The position numbers and the translations under genes were made by a program. A DNA stretch of 64,000 bases, taken from positions 2,232,001 through 2,296,000 of the forward strand of contig NZ_CP030850.1 of the NCBI RefSeq assembly GCF_003325355.1, written 5' to 3'. Below, piece after piece: positions 43,962-54,381 of this stretch. Each line of letters opens with the position of its first letter. Positions within the stretch are counted from its first letter, which is position 1. The DNA comes from Runella rosea (GTDB lineage: Bacteria > Bacteroidota > Bacteroidia > Cytophagales > Spirosomataceae). The notes beneath the pieces are model-generated. The model saw only the letters and a program-made list of their open reading frames with translations. It made no database searches and was not told the DNA's origin.

Positions 43962-44933
43962 CTAGAACTGCCGGTGATTTGACTCTTCGTAGAGGCGCTC
44001 TTCGGGCAAGTTTCTGAAGTAATCGTACGTAATTCTTAAACCTTCTTCGCGGGACACTTTCGGCTCCCAACCCAACACCTTTCTTGCCAACGTAATATCT
44101 GGCTGACGTTGTTTTGGATCATCTTGCGGAAGCGGCTTGTAGATCACTTTCTGCGAAGTTCCCGTCAATTTGATGATTTCTTCGGCAAACTGCCCAATGG
44201 TAATCTCGGCAGGGTTACCTACATTGACCGGCATGGGGTGGTCGCTCAACAACAAACGATAAATCCCTTCCACTAAGTCATCTACGTAGCAAAAAGAGCG
44301 CGTTTGCGAACCATCACCGAAAACCGTTAAATCTTCGCCACGCAAAGCCTGACCGATGAACGCAGGCAATACCCGTCCGTCGTTTAGGCGCATACGAGGG
44401 CCGTAGGTGTTAAAAATCCGCACGATACGCGTTTCTACGCCGTGATGACGGTGGTAGGCCATCGTTATCGCTTCCTGAAAACGCTTGGCTTCATCGTAGC
44501 AACCGCGCAATCCGACGGGATTAACGTGTCCCCAATATTCTTCATTTTGGGGGTGAACCAGCGGGTCTCCGTATACTTCTGAAGTAGAGGCTACCAAGAT
44601 ACGGGCCCCCTTCGCTTTGGCCAGACCAAGGCAATTGTGCGTACCCAACGAGCCTACTTTGAGGGTTTGAATCGGAATTTTTAAATAATCAATCGGGCTT
44701 GCCGGAGAGGCAAAATTGAGAATGTAATCCAAATCACCATCAATCACAATGTGCTTAGAAACATCATGATGAATGAATTCAAAATGAGGATTTGAACGCA
44801 AATGCTCGATATTACGCAAATCGCCCGTGACGAGATTATCCATCCCGATGACATAATAGCCTTCCTTAATAAAGCGGTCGGAAAGGTGTGACCCCAGAAA
44901 TCCTGCTGCGCCAGTGATTAAAACTCTTTTCAT
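43962..44933 (-). CDS. uxs: UDP-glucuronate decarboxylase (UDP-xylose synthase)
   Basis: 323 residues. Extended SDR: Rossmann [10 protein letters not shown] at 7-16, [18 protein letters not shown] near 118-135, the catalytic Tyr and Lys in GCYDEAKRF, and [10 protein letters not shown], the UXS signature. It converts UDP-glucuronate into UDP-xylose in the cytoplasm. It starts 6 bases after the stop of the ugd gene, so both belong to one operon and one pathway: UDP-glucose to UDP-glucuronate to UDP-xylose. These feed capsule, O-antigen or exopolysaccharide. Confidence 0.93.
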   Translation of the reverse strand: MKRVLITGAAGFLGSHLSDRFIKEGYYVIGMDNLVTGDLRNIEHLRSNPHFEFIHHDVSKHIVIDGDLDYILNFASPASPIDYLKIPIQTLKVGSLGTHNCLGLAKAKGARILVASTSEVYGDPLVHPQNEEYWGHVNPVGLRGCYDEAKRFQEAITMAYHRHHGVETRIVRIFNTYGPRMRLNDGRVLPAFIGQALRGEDLTVFGDGSQTRSFCYVDDLVEGIYRLLLSDHPMPVNVGNPAEITIGQFAEEIIKLTGTSQKVIYKPLPQDDPKQRQPDITLARKVLGWEPKVSREEGLRITYDYFRNLPEERLYEESNHRQF

Positions 44934-44939
44934 GTATTG

Positions 44940-46256
44940 TTATGCTTTTACTGTTTCTCTACCAATGGAATAATACGTAAATCCAAGTTCTTTCATTTGG
45001 TCGAGTTCATACACGTTTCGACCGTCAAAAATTACTTTACTCTTCATCAGCAACGCCATTTTCTCAAATTCTGGCGTACGGAACTGCGGCCATTCTGTAA
45101 ATATCATCAACGCGTCGGCCTCGTCCAAGGCAGCGTAGGGCGTGTGTGCATACGTGATTTTGTTACCCAAAACGTAGTTGCGCACATTTTCCATTCCTTC
45201 GGGGTCGTACGCAATCACTTTGGCGCCCTGTTCGAGCAATATGCTGATGTTTTCCAGAGCTGGTGCTTCACGAATATCGTCGGTATAAGGCTTAAATGAC
45301 AATCCCCATACGGCAATGGTTTTGCCAGTCAAATCCCCGTCAAAATGTTTTTTTACCAGCGGAATCATTTTGGTTTTTTGCGCCTCGTTGACTTCCATTA
45401 CTGATTTCAACACTTTGAACTCATAATTATATTCCTCCGACGTTTTGGCCAAGGCTTGTACATCTTTCGGGAAGCAGCTTCCACCGTACCCGATGCCCGC
45501 AAACAGGAAGCGCTTTCCGATGCGGCTATCCGTTCCAATTCCTTTACGAACATTGTCTACATCGGCACCAGCCAACTCACAAAGGTTCGCAATTTCGTTC
45601 ATAAACGTAATCTTCATCGCCAAAAAAGAATTGGCCGCGTATTTGGTCATTTCTGCCGAGCGCTCGTCCATAAAAATAACGGGGTTTCCCTGACGAACCA
45701 GCGGTGCGTACAGTTTTTCCATTACTTTTTTAGCTCTTTCCGAACGCGTTCCTACCACCACACGGTCGGGCTTCATGAAATCCTCCACTGCTACTCCTTC
45801 CCTCAAGAACTCAGGGTTGGAAACCACATCAAACTCTACTTTTGCATTTTTGGCAACGGCAGCACTCACTTTTTCTGCGGTGCCAACGGGTACGGTGCTT
45901 TTATCAACGATAACAGCATATTCTTCCATGATTTGTCCCAAATCGTCGGCTACCTTCAGAATATATTTCAAATCGGCCGAGCCATCTTCACCGGGAGGCG
46001 TAGGCAATGCCAGAAAAATCACCTGCGCATCTTTGATTCCTTCGGCCAAATTGGTTGTAAACTTCAACCGACCTTCTGCCACGTTGCGATGGAAAAGTAC
46101 ATCCAACCCAGGTTCATAAATCGGAATGATTCCGTTGTTCAGCTTTTCAACTTTTTTAATATCAATATCAACACAAGTCACTTGAATCCCTGTTTCGGAA
46201 AAACAAGTTCCCGTTACAAGTCCTACGTATCCGGTTCCTACTACTGCTATTTTCAT
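44940..46256 (-). CDS. ugd: UDP-glucose 6-dehydrogenase
   Basis: 438 residues. NAD motif GTGYVGLVTG at 7-16, LALPTPPGEDGSADL, and the catalytic Cys in GIGYGGSCFPKDV near residue 262. It oxidises UDP-glucose twice to UDP-glucuronate. First gene of the ugd-uxs operon; the promoter must lie in 46257-46655, but no clear -7 element was found on its strand. Confidence 0.95.
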   Translation of the reverse strand: MKIAVVGTGYVGLVTGTCFSETGIQVTCVDIDIKKVEKLNNGIIPIYEPGLDVLFHRNVAEGRLKFTTNLAEGIKDAQVIFLALPTPPGEDGSADLKYILKVADDLGQIMEEYAVIVDKSTVPVGTAEKVSAAVAKNAKVEFDVVSNPEFLREGVAVEDFMKPDRVVVGTRSERAKKVMEKLYAPLVRQGNPVIFMDERSAEMTKYAANSFLAMKITFMNEIANLCELAGADVDNVRKGIGTDSRIGKRFLFAGIGYGGSCFPKDVQALAKTSEEYNYEFKVLKSVMEVNEAQKTKMIPLVKKHFDGDLTGKTIAVWGLSFKPYTDDIREAPALENISILLEQGAKVIAYDPEGMENVRNYVLGNKITYAHTPYAALDEADALMIFTEWPQFRTPEFEKMALLMKSKVIFDGRNVYELDQMKELGFTYYSIGRETVKA

Positions 46257-46655
46257 AAATCGCTGTTTGTTGGTTATTATTTTATTCCGCTTTGGAATTC
46301 TATAAATTTAAGAAATCTGAAAATTGTATTTTTTTTAGCTTATAAAATCGCCTCAAAATTAGAAGAATTTTGGCAATCCCTCTAAATCAAACGCATATTT
46401 GTCTATGCATCATTGATTTTACGGCAAACACCCAATTTTTTCAAGAAATAATATTACCTAAAAATTCGTTGTTAAGACAAATTTTCTTTACCTTTTTACT
46501 CGTTGCTCCCAAATACCTTTGAACTGTTAGTCAATCAAACCCAAATCCAAAATAGCGCCTGCTAACCAAATGAGCATCGGTTGTTGACATAATCATTGAG
46601 TAAGCATACATTAGAGAAACGGAATCAACAACTATACCTTTCACTTGTTACGACT
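46257..46655. other. Divergent promoter region between ugd and the acyl-CoA dehydrogenase gene
   Basis: 399 bases, AT-rich. Perfect TACCTTTG (TAnnTTTG) at 46514-46521 on the plus strand fits the acyl-CoA dehydrogenase gene, giving a leader of about 130 bases. No coding frame of confidence. Confidence 0.5.
46514..46521 (+). promoter_or_regulatory. -7 element of the acyl-CoA dehydrogenase promoter
   Basis: TACCTTTG matches TAnnTTTG exactly. No TTTG is seen at the usual -33 distance; only a T-run is present there. Confidence 0.4.
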
Positions 46656-47795
46656 ATGATGGCAGAAATTGCAGAAAACCAAGAATTGATTGCACAGTCA
46701 GTCCGCGATTTTGCAGCGCGTCTGATTCAACCTTACGTTAGAGCTTGGGACGAAAGTCAGTATTTCCCCGTCGAAATTTTTCATCAGCTTGGAGCATTGG
46801 GCGTGATGGGCATATTGGTTCCTGAGTCTTACGGTGGCGCGGGATTGGGCTACCGCGAATACGTAACCGCCATTGTTGAATTGAGCAAAGTAGACCCTTC
46901 CATCGGCCTTTCGATGGCCGCTCATAACTCACTGTGTACCAACCACATTTTAATGTTTGGCAATGAAACCCAAAAGCAAAATTACCTACCCAAACTTGCG
47001 TCGGGCGAATGGATTGGCGCATGGGGCTTGACCGAACCCAACACGGGCTCCGATGCTGGAAATATGCGAACCGTTGCCGTCAAAGACGGAGAATATTGGG
47101 TATTGAATGGCGCGAAGAACTTCATTACCCACGGCAAAAGCGGCAATGTAGCCGTCGTGATTGCGCGGACAGGCGCGCCAGGCGATAAACGAGGTGCCAC
47201 GGCTTTTATCATCGAACGAAATACGCCAGGATTTTCGGCGGGGAAAAAAGAAGACAAACTCGGGATGAGGGCTTCCGAAACGGCAGAACTTATTTTTCAG
47301 GATTGTCGGATTCACGAAAGTCAGGTGTTGGGGGAAGTGGGAGAAGGATTTATTCAATCACTAAAAATATTGGATGGTGGCCGCATTTCCATTGCCGCTT
47401 TGAGTTTAGGAACCGCCATCGGTGCTTATGAAGCAGCTTTAGCGTATTCCAAAGAACGCCATCAGTTTGGAAAAGCGATTTCGCAGTTTCAGGCCATTGC
47501 GTTTAAATTGGCCGATATGTTCACCGAAATTGAAGCCGCTAAATTACTGGTTTACGACGCCGCCGATCGCAAAGACCGGGGCGAAACCGTTACGCTACCA
47601 AGTGCAACGGCCAAATATTACGCTTCTGAGGTATCAGTACGGGTAGCCAACGAAGCAGTGCAAATTTTCGGCGGATACGGTTTTACGAAGGATTATCCCG
47701 TAGAAAAATTTTACCGCGACTGCAAACTGTGCACCATCGGCGAGGGAACGAGCGAAATTCAGAAACTGGTTATTTCAAGAGAAATTTTGAAATAA
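46656..47795 (+). CDS. Acyl-CoA dehydrogenase
   Basis: I start at ATG 46656 (a second ATG follows directly); the frame is open to 46596 but only with TTG. 379 residues, the usual size. Signature 1 is seen as GAWGLTEPNTGSDAGNM and signature 2 as QIFGGYGFTKDYPVEKFYRD; the catalytic Glu is in CTIGEGTSEIQK near 365. It is a soluble flavoprotein that makes the alpha-beta double bond of fatty acyl-CoA, in a short- or branched-chain subgroup. Single-gene unit. Confidence 0.93.
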   Translation: MMAEIAENQELIAQSVRDFAARLIQPYVRAWDESQYFPVEIFHQLGALGVMGILVPESYGGAGLGYREYVTAIVELSKVDPSIGLSMAAHNSLCTNHILMFGNETQKQNYLPKLASGEWIGAWGLTEPNTGSDAGNMRTVAVKDGEYWVLNGAKNFITHGKSGNVAVVIARTGAPGDKRGATAFIIERNTPGFSAGKKEDKLGMRASETAELIFQDCRIHESQVLGEVGEGFIQSLKILDGGRISIAALSLGTAIGAYEAALAYSKERHQFGKAISQFQAIAFKLADMFTEIEAAKLLVYDAADRKDRGETVTLPSATAKYYASEVSVRVANEAVQIFGGYGFTKDYPVEKFYRDCKLCTIGEGTSEIQKLVISREILK

Positions 47796-47800
47796 CCTCC

Positions 47801-47982
47801 GTAGGGGCAGGCCTTGCGTCTGCCCAAAAGCGCCCGATATGTCTGCCCGAAAGTGCAAACACCTCTGCAGGGCAACGGACCTAAGTAAAATTCCAATCTT
47901 TACAAAAAAGGGCGGCACAAAAAAAGGGCGGCACAAAAAAAGGGCGGCACAAAAAAAGGGCGGAGGTAAACCCCGCCCCTAC
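47801..47982 (-). repeat. Terminator-headed repeat element, copy 1 (recA end)
   Basis: Read on the minus strand, it opens with GTAGGGGCGGGGTTTACC, which pairs with TCCGCCC and runs into TTTTTTT, an intrinsic terminator 16 bases after the recA stop. Next come about four 16-bp units (AAAAAAAGGGCGGCAC on plus, 47904-47966). The element ends with GGGCAGACGC and TGCCCCTAC. The outer GTAGGGGC and GCCCCTAC are inverted termini. Confidence 0.75.
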
Positions 47983-47998
47983 GATTTGTATTTAAACC

Positions 47999-49057
47999 TT
48001 ACTCAGGTTTTCCGTCATCAGCGATGTTTGGCTCAAGGGTATCAATGAGCGCATTTTCATCTTCGTTGACTTTGGCCCGGATTTTAGCTTCCAGTTCTTC
48101 TGTCAATTCAGGATTGTCTTTCAGCAATTGTTTTACAGCATCACGGCCTTGCGACAAGCGGTTGCCGTCGTAGCTGAACCATGAACCTGATTTTTTAACA
48201 ATCTCCAACTCCACCGCCAAGTCGATGATTTCACCCACTTTGGAGATACCTTCTCCGTACATAATGTCAAACTCAATCACTTTAAACGGCGGTGCCAATT
48301 TATTTTTCACCACTTTCACTTTGGTACGGTTACCCGTGATATTGTCGGCGCTTTCTTTGATTTGACCGATACGACGAATATCCAAACGAACCGACGCGTA
48401 ATATTTCAGGGCGTTACCACCCGTGGTGGTTTCGGGACTACCAAACATAACGCCGATTTTATCGCGCAACTGGTTGATAAAAATACAGCAGCAGTTGGTG
48501 CGGTTGATTACCCCCGTCAATTTACGCAAAGCTTGCGACATCAAACGGGCTTGTAAACCCATCTTGCTGTCGCCCATTTCACCTTCGATTTCTGCCTTTG
48601 GTACAAGGGCCGCCACGGAGTCAATCACGATAATGTCAATGGCACCCGAAGAAATTAAATGTTCGGCGATTTCGAGCGCCTGCTCTCCGTTATCGGGCTG
48701 TGAAATCAATAAATTTTGGGTATCAATCCCTAATTTTTGGGCATAACTGCGGTCAAAAGCGTGCTCGGCATCAATAAAGGCGGCCAATCCGCCTGCTTTC
48801 TGCGCTTCGGCAATGCAGTGCATGGCAAGGGTCGTCTTTCCTGATGACTCAGGACCATAGATTTCCACGACCCGGCCGCGTGGCAATCCGCCAATTCCTA
48901 ACGCTAAGTCCAACCCAACGGAACCCGTTGAAATGACCTCTACGTCCATTACTTTTTTGTCACTCAGACGCATGACTGTGCCTTTTCCGTAGGCTTTATC
49001 TAGCTTCTCAAGTGTTGTTTGCAAGGCTTTAAATTTCTGTTCTTTGTTGTCTGCCAT
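47999..49057 (-). CDS. recA: Recombinase RecA
   Basis: 352 residues. Walker A is GPESSGKTT near 66-74, Walker [13 protein letters not shown] near 140, and the DNA-binding loops [14 protein letters not shown] and [26 protein letters not shown] are intact. C-terminal acidic tail present. It forms filaments on single-stranded DNA for repair and recombination. No LexA-like box was seen upstream. It is followed on its strand by the terminator of repeat element 1. Confidence 0.98.
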   Translation of the reverse strand: MADNKEQKFKALQTTLEKLDKAYGKGTVMRLSDKKVMDVEVISTGSVGLDLALGIGGLPRGRVVEIYGPESSGKTTLAMHCIAEAQKAGGLAAFIDAEHAFDRSYAQKLGIDTQNLLISQPDNGEQALEIAEHLISSGAIDIIVIDSVAALVPKAEIEGEMGDSKMGLQARLMSQALRKLTGVINRTNCCCIFINQLRDKIGVMFGSPETTTGGNALKYYASVRLDIRRIGQIKESADNITGNRTKVKVVKNKLAPPFKVIEFDIMYGEGISKVGEIIDLAVELEIVKKSGSWFSYDGNRLSQGRDAVKQLLKDNPELTEELEAKIRAKVNEDENALIDTLEPNIADDGKPE

Positions 49058-49386
49058 TGGATTAAATTGTTGCTTTACAGCTAATTATAAATGTTAAAAT
49101 TATCGAAATTTTGCTGCCTTGAGCAGCCACCTTTATAGAAGTAAAATTACGGCTTTTCTGTGACATTACAAACTCTTTTTTTGAACAAAATCCACCCGTT
49201 TCTGTCTTTATTGGAACAATAAAAATAAGGGCAAAATTTCTGTACATCAACGGTACTATTGGACGGCAATTGCGGTCAACGTCACGACTATTCTTGGAAA
49301 ATTTGGGTTATTTAACGTACCTTTGCGGCTGGAAACACAAGCAAGTTCTTTTCCTTGCTGCTTATTTGCACAAATTTCAAGACTGA
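49058..49386. other. Divergent region between recA and nusB
   Basis: 329 bases without a gene. A perfect TACCTTTG lies at 49318-49325 on the plus strand, 61 bases before nusB, with CTTGG about 21 bases upstream as -33 candidate. A small GCTGC/GCAGC stem lies near 49111-49126. No recA promoter is evident. Confidence 0.5.
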
Positions 49387-50559
49387 ATGTTAAGTCGAAG
49401 ACACCTGCGCGTAAAGGTGCTGCAATCCCTTTACGCTCTGCAAGCTGCCCGCGAGGCAGACTATCTATTGGCGGTAGATTTCATCACGGAATCTTTCAAG
49501 CCAGACCTCAATTCCATGACACCCCAAGACCCCTTGAAGTTGGAAGGAATGAGAAAAATGACCACTCTGTTGCTGGAGGAAAATTACCGCAAGGGCGAAA
49601 TACCCCACGAAGATGATACCCCACCCACGGCTTTGGTCACGGCCAAAAATGCCCTCCGGTATTACCAAGATTTGTTCAAAAAAGACAAGCAACGCATTGC
49701 TCGGCAACTGACCCCCGAAGTGGAGGCCATCTACAACACGTACCTGCTCCTTTTACAGCTTTTCATTGAATTTGGCTCGCTCTCTCAGGGCGAACGCGAA
49801 CGCCAGTACGATGATCCTGATAACAAACCGCTCTCAAAAATTGCGGGTTTTGATACCAACCGAGTCGTTGTTGCGCTGAGCGAAAGCAAAACCTTGGAAA
49901 ACGAGTTTATTCGTCGCGGAATCACGTGGGGACAAGAAACCACTGGACTTGTACGTACTCTATTCAGGGATGTTTTTCGGAATGACGATGCCTATCGGGC
50001 CTATTGTGAAACCAAAGAGCACACTCCCGAAGAAGACCTGCAACTCATTTTGAATGCACTCAAAGATGTGGTTCTGAAAAATGAGGATGTCGTAAGCTTT
50101 TTTGAACTCAAAGACCTGTACTGGAGCGAAAACGGCGACCTTGCCCGTAAAATGGCTAACAAAACATTCAAATCAACCATCGAAGACAGCGGGCTTCAAC
50201 TTACTCCTTTGACGGATGATTGGGAAGAGGATCGCTTTTTTATGGAAGAATTGTTTGAGCAAACCACCACCAGAAACGACGAAATCGAACAAATCATTGC
50301 CGAGCCACTCAAAAACTGGGATTTGGACCGTTTGGCCCCGATGGATTATTTAATCCTGAAAATGAGCGTTTCAGAGATGATGTCTTTCCCGGGAATCCCC
50401 GTCAAGGTGACAATAAACGAAGCAATTGAAATGGCCAAAGAATATAGTACGCCAAAAAGTGGTAAATTTGTCAATGGAATCTTAGATACCCTTTCAAAAA
50501 CGCTGATTAAAGAAGGCAAAATCCGAAAAAGCGGAAGGGGATTGTTGGATAATAAATAA
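49387..50559 (+). CDS. nusB: Transcription antitermination factor NusB, long Bacteroidota form
   Basis: 390 residues against about 140 in E. coli NusB. The start has RRHLRVKVLQSLYALQAAR, the NusB opening; a 180-residue insert follows, and the domain resumes at RTTTRNDEIEQII-LDRLAPMDYLILKMSVSEM and INEAIEMAKEYSTPKSGKFVNGILD. Long NusB with a middle insert is usual in this phylum. It binds boxA RNA with NusE for rRNA antitermination. First gene of a likely unit reaching to coaE. Confidence 0.92.
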   Translation: MLSRRHLRVKVLQSLYALQAAREADYLLAVDFITESFKPDLNSMTPQDPLKLEGMRKMTTLLLEENYRKGEIPHEDDTPPTALVTAKNALRYYQDLFKKDKQRIARQLTPEVEAIYNTYLLLLQLFIEFGSLSQGERERQYDDPDNKPLSKIAGFDTNRVVVALSESKTLENEFIRRGITWGQETTGLVRTLFRDVFRNDDAYRAYCETKEHTPEEDLQLILNALKDVVLKNEDVVSFFELKDLYWSENGDLARKMANKTFKSTIEDSGLQLTPLTDDWEEDRFFMEELFEQTTTRNDEIEQIIAEPLKNWDLDRLAPMDYLILKMSVSEMMSFPGIPVKVTINEAIEMAKEYSTPKSGKFVNGILDTLSKTLIKEGKIRKSGRGLLDNK

Positions 50560-50625
50560 ATCCGAGCTGACTGTAGGTATTTACTGCCCGCACAATCACT
50601 GAAAACAATAAACATTTAAAACAAC

Positions 50626-50928
50626 ATGAGCAATTCATCAAAAGTATTGATCGCATTTTTGGCAGGCGTAGCTACAGGCGCTGCCGTTGGCGTTTTGTAC
50701 GCCCCCGAAAAAGGTGAAATCACGCGTGACAAACTGTCGTATCGTCTTTCAAAATACCGTGAGCAATTACAGGGTCTTATCTCTGATTTGCTAGAAGGTA
50801 AAGATTTACCCGAAAGTCTCGCAAAAGCAGAAGGGCAGAAAGTAGTCACCGATGCACGCGAAAAAGCCGAACGGCTCTTGGAAGATGTAGATCGCTTGAT
50901 GGCACAAATCAAAGGACAAACTGCTTAA
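50626..50928 (+). CDS. YtxH-like membrane-anchored protein
   Basis: 100 residues. The first 25 form a hydrophobic helix with Gly-Ala-rich turns (FLAGVATGAAVGVLYAPEKG), the YtxH/gas-vesicle-like start, followed by a basic, helical coiled-coil region. These small proteins are stress- or envelope-associated in Bacillus. Same strand as nusB and DUF1573, 66 bases after the nusB stop. Confidence 0.85.
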   Translation: MSNSSKVLIAFLAGVATGAAVGVLYAPEKGEITRDKLSYRLSKYREQLQGLISDLLEGKDLPESLAKAEGQKVVTDAREKAERLLEDVDRLMAQIKGQTA

Positions 50929-50940
50929 TTTCAGTCCAAC

Positions 50941-51381
50941 ATGCGATACCTATTTTTAGCTTTAGTAAGTACGGTTCTTTTTTCCTGCGGAAGCAATCAG
51001 GATAAAAACGCTACGAGCAACTTGGATGATAAACTTCCAAAGTTTGAATTTGCGGAAGACATCAAAAATGTTGACTTCGGTTCTATCAAAGAAGGCGCTC
51101 AAGTAGAACACACGTTCAAATTCAAGAATGCGGGCGATTTCCCGCTCATTATCAACAACGTGAGCGCTTCTTGCGGCTGTACCATCCCTGAGTGGCCCCG
51201 CCAGCCCATCGGCCCCGGCGATGAAGGTGCCATTTTGGTTCGTTTCAATAGTAAAGGCAAACAGGGACAACAATTTAAAACCGTCACGATTTATGCCAAT
51301 ACCAATCCCGCAACGACGGATATTCAGTTCAAAGCCGACGTTGAAGCCGCTAAAGATTCAGTGACCACCAGTTCGCTTTAA
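50941..51381 (+). CDS. DUF1573 lipoprotein
   Basis: 146 residues. Signal with lipobox FSC (near residue 17). [19 protein letters not shown] followed by [15 protein letters not shown] and [15 protein letters not shown] is the DUF1573 Ig-like domain with its conserved Cys-Gly-Cys. Likely an envelope protein of unknown function. It starts 13 bases after the YtxH-like stop, so the genes form one unit. Confidence 0.9.
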   Translation: MRYLFLALVSTVLFSCGSNQDKNATSNLDDKLPKFEFAEDIKNVDFGSIKEGAQVEHTFKFKNAGDFPLIINNVSASCGCTIPEWPRQPIGPGDEGAILVRFNSKGKQGQQFKTVTIYANTNPATTDIQFKADVEAAKDSVTTSSL

Positions 51382-51424
51382 AAATCTAAAGACTAACCTT
51401 TTATTCAACCATAATCATAAACTC

Positions 51425-51736
51425 ATGCTCAACAGCATTTTTTTACAGGCCGGCGGCCAATCTTCCATGATTTACCAACTCCTTCTTTGGGCGGGTATCA
51501 TTGGTGTATTTTACTTTTTCATGATTCGCCCTCAGCAAAAGAAGCAGAAAGACCAAAAGAAATTTTTGGAAGAACTAAAAAAAGGAGACGAAGTAATAAC
51601 AATCGGCGGTCTGCACGGTACGGTAGTCTCCGTATACGAAACCACCGTTACGCTTGAAGTAGATGGTAGCAAAGGCACAAAAATGAAATTCGAGAAATCA
51701 TCCGTTTCGCGTTTGGCAGGTACAAGTGCATCCTAA
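51425..51736 (+). CDS. yajC: Sec translocon subunit YajC
   Basis: 103 residues. One membrane helix ([16 protein letters not shown]) followed by [25 protein letters not shown] and [11 protein letters not shown], the YajC signature. It associates with SecDF. Lies 43 bases after the DUF1573 stop on the same strand. Confidence 0.95.
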   Translation: MLNSIFLQAGGQSSMIYQLLLWAGIIGVFYFFMIRPQQKKQKDQKKFLEELKKGDEVITIGGLHGTVVSVYETTVTLEVDGSKGTKMKFEKSSVSRLAGTSAS

Positions 51737-51746
51737 TTGACATCAA

Positions 51747-52520
51747 GTGGCGCAGATCCCCCTTTCTTCCCAACCTTCTCGTAGCCGCATCATCCTGTTT
51801 AGTTTGGTGGCGGCTACGATTATTTGGCTTTTCAACGAGCTCAACAAAGACGGATATACTCTTCGGGTACAGTACCCCATTAATTTGACCTACAACGATT
51901 CGCTTTATATTCCCATTACTCCCCTTCCAAGAAGCGTCAGCGCTACGCTCACTGGAAACGGCTGGATGTTGCTGCGAAAATCACTTTCTTTTACAGTTTC
52001 GCCCGTTCAGTATCCCATTCTCAACCCGCTTGCCACCCAAACCCTCAATCCTTCGGCATTGACCGCCATCATGCACGAACAAGTGAAAGATGTGCGAATT
52101 AGCAACGTAATGCTGGATATAAGCCGCTTGGATTTTGAAGAACGAATGATCAAAACTACGGTGCTGAAAGTAGACAGTGCTGGACTGCAACTCTCTCCGC
52201 GATTTGTGGTATCAAGTTTCATCAATCTCCGCCCAACAACAGTTACGTTTGACGGCCCAACTTCGTTGGTAAGCGATATTTCAGATACTATTTTGGTACG
52301 TGTACCTGCGCAAAAAATAAGGGGTAATTACGATGAAGAGCTGCCCATTCGGTATCCCCAGTCTCCCCTCTTGAAAGCAAGCACTGACCGTGTGTTTGTG
52401 AGTTTTGAAGTAGCAGAGTTATTTGGTAACATCCCCCCAACTTCTCCCCCAGCAATGGAAGAAAAACCGTCACCAACACCAAAACCCAATTCTGGCGGCA
52501 AAAAACCTAAGAAGAAATAG
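51747..52520 (+). CDS. YbbR-like domain protein
   Basis: 257 residues, GTG start 10 bases after yajC. An N-terminal membrane helix (about 13-29) is followed by YTLRVQYPINLTYNDSL, PRSVSATLTGNGW and LRPTTVTFDGPTSLVSDI, which are YbbR-type repeats. The C-terminus is a Pro/Lys-rich tail. In Firmicutes YbbR (CdaR) regulates diadenylate cyclase; here no cyclase is nearby. Same strand as yajC and coaE. Confidence 0.8.
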   Translation: MAQIPLSSQPSRSRIILFSLVAATIIWLFNELNKDGYTLRVQYPINLTYNDSLYIPITPLPRSVSATLTGNGWMLLRKSLSFTVSPVQYPILNPLATQTLNPSALTAIMHEQVKDVRISNVMLDISRLDFEERMIKTTVLKVDSAGLQLSPRFVVSSFINLRPTTVTFDGPTSLVSDISDTILVRVPAQKIRGNYDEELPIRYPQSPLLKASTDRVFVSFEVAELFGNIPPTSPPAMEEKPSPTPKPNSGGKKPKKK

Positions 52521-52586
52521 GCTTATTTCAAACGGAAGATTGCCTACCTCCGATTTTTAAAATCGTAAATCAACCCTCCATTGAAA

Positions 52587-53174
52587 ATGCTCCAAATCGG
52601 TATCACAGGCGGCATAGGCTCGGGCAAGAGCATCGTTTGTCGGATTTTTTCTACCTTGGGAGTCCCTGTCTACTCCGCCGACGACCGCGCCAAATGGTTG
52701 CTTAATCACGACCCTAGTCTCAAAAGCGCCGTTACTGCATTATTGGGCAGCGAGGCCTATTTACCAAACGGCAGTTACAACCGCGCTTGGGTGGCGAGTC
52801 AAGTGTTTCAGAATCCTCCGCTGTTACAAAAACTAAACGCTATCGTACATCCACGGGTGGGTGAAGATACGCAAGTATGGGTCGAGCAAAACAGCAAAGC
52901 TCCTTATGTAATCAAAGAAGCAGCCATAATGGCCAAAGCGGGCCAAAACAACATGCTCGCTCAAGTGATTGTGGTTCATGCCCCCGCCGACCTGCGCGTA
53001 GCCCGCGTATTGCAACGTGACCCTCAACGCTCCGAAAAAGAAGTCCGCGACATCATCGCCCGTCAAATTTCCGACGAAGAGCGCCACAAAATCGCCGATT
53101 TTATCATCTACAATGACGAAAGCCAACTGCTGATTCCGCAGGTGTGGGGCCTTCATCAGTTGTTCAAAAAATAA
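52587..53174 (+). CDS. coaE: Dephospho-CoA kinase
   Basis: 195 residues when started at ATG 52587; TTG 52581 in frame is an alternative. P-loop ITGGIGSGKS near the N-terminus, VYSADDRAKWLL (Asp) and VIKEAAIMAKAG, VVHAPADLRVARVLQRD as the LID and adenine site. It phosphorylates dephospho-CoA, the final CoA step. Last gene of the nusB-to-coaE stretch; ends 17 bases before a convergent gene. Confidence 0.93.
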   Translation: MLQIGITGGIGSGKSIVCRIFSTLGVPVYSADDRAKWLLNHDPSLKSAVTALLGSEAYLPNGSYNRAWVASQVFQNPPLLQKLNAIVHPRVGEDTQVWVEQNSKAPYVIKEAAIMAKAGQNNMLAQVIVVHAPADLRVARVLQRDPQRSEKEVRDIIARQISDEERHKIADFIIYNDESQLLIPQVWGLHQLFKK

Positions 53175-53191
53175 TTTTCTGTCAACGTTTT

Positions 53192-54277
53192 TCAACGTTC
53201 ATCCATCTCAAACGCGACCGTTTTTACCCGCTTGCTGACTGTCCCGTCGGGCATTGTTTCTTCCAAAATCATGGACTGCGCCGCTGGCAGTTCAAATACT
53301 TCCTGCATGTTACGAATGGCGGCAGCGGGCACATTTGCCGCTTCCAATTTCTGAAGCAATGAGGAGGCATCAACAACCGAAATTTTCTCGGCCAGTAATG
53401 CATTCAATGCCGCTCGGTTTTTGACACGTTCAACATTTGAACTAAATGAGAGCTGCGTTAAAATTTCCGATAAGTCCAGTACTTGACACAAATTTTTGAA
53501 CTGCTTTTCTGTACCAACAGCTAATAAAATGGCTTTCCCATCGCTACAAGTGTACATATCGCCGTAAGGAGCAATATTAGGATGTTGCGTACCCATTCGT
53601 TGAGGAATATGGCTGGCCATGAGCCAATTGGTCGCCTGATTGACCAACGACGCCACTGCCGATTCAAACAAAGAAGTCGAAACATAAGCCCCTTTTCCCG
53701 TTTGGGTACGACGTAGCAAGGCCAACAAAATCCCCTCTTTAAGCTGGTGCGCGGCCAACACGTCAATCAGCGCAACAGGCATTTTGACGGGGGGGCCGTC
53801 TGCTTCGCCATTCATGTACAGAAAACCCGCTTCGGCTTGCAGTACCACGTCAAATGCGGGCCGTTCGCTGTAGTCATCAAAGGCATTGAGCTGCGCAAAA
53901 ATCAAGGCTGGATTGATTTGGGAAAGCGTTGGGTAATCTACCCCCAATTTTTCGGCTACTTTTGTTCGATAATTACTAATCACAATATCAGCATTCTGAA
54001 GCAATGCATACGCTTGCTCGCGGTCTTCAGACTCTTCTAAATCAAGCAGATACGTCTTTTTATTCCAGTTGACACTTGCGTAGTAGGCCGAATACGGCGA
54101 CGACGAATCTTCGGTGGGTAGTTTCCAAAAACGAGTCATGTCACCACCCGTTTTTTTATTCTCAATTTTTATCACTTCTGCGCCCAATTCGGCAAAAAAC
54201 ATTCCCACGGCAGGCCCCGCCAAAACGCTGGCCAATTCGACTACTTTGAGTCGGTTTTTGAAAAATTGTTCGGTCAT
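53192..54277 (-). CDS. CaiB/BaiF family CoA transferase
   Basis: 361 residues. LKVVELASVLAGPAVGMFFAELGAEVIKIE is the family start, and ALIDVLAAHQLKEG carries the catalytic Asp near residue 168. It moves CoA between carboxylic acids or racemises alpha-methylacyl-CoA; the substrate is not defined. Single-gene unit on the minus strand. Confidence 0.9.
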   Translation of the reverse strand: MTEQFFKNRLKVVELASVLAGPAVGMFFAELGAEVIKIENKKTGGDMTRFWKLPTEDSSSPYSAYYASVNWNKKTYLLDLEESEDREQAYALLQNADIVISNYRTKVAEKLGVDYPTLSQINPALIFAQLNAFDDYSERPAFDVVLQAEAGFLYMNGEADGPPVKMPVALIDVLAAHQLKEGILLALLRRTQTGKGAYVSTSLFESAVASLVNQATNWLMASHIPQRMGTQHPNIAPYGDMYTCSDGKAILLAVGTEKQFKNLCQVLDLSEILTQLSFSSNVERVKNRAALNALLAEKISVVDASSLLQKLEAANVPAAAIRNMQEVFELPAAQSMILEETMPDGTVSKRVKTVAFEMDER

Positions 54278-54381
54278 ACATTCGGCTTATTTGTCCCAAA
54301 TTTGCCAACTATTCTTTGATTTTCAGTAATGATTCGGTTACTTTACCAACTCTTACTCATCATTAAAATCAGATTGAGATT

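Noticed and set aside
45456-46385. 309-codon plus-strand frame antisense to ugd
   Set aside because: ugd is complete with its NAD site and catalytic Cys on the minus strand.
47904-47966. CRISPR-like array of short repeats
   Set aside because: Units are 16 bp with no spacers between them and no cas genes in the window; these are simple tandem repeats.
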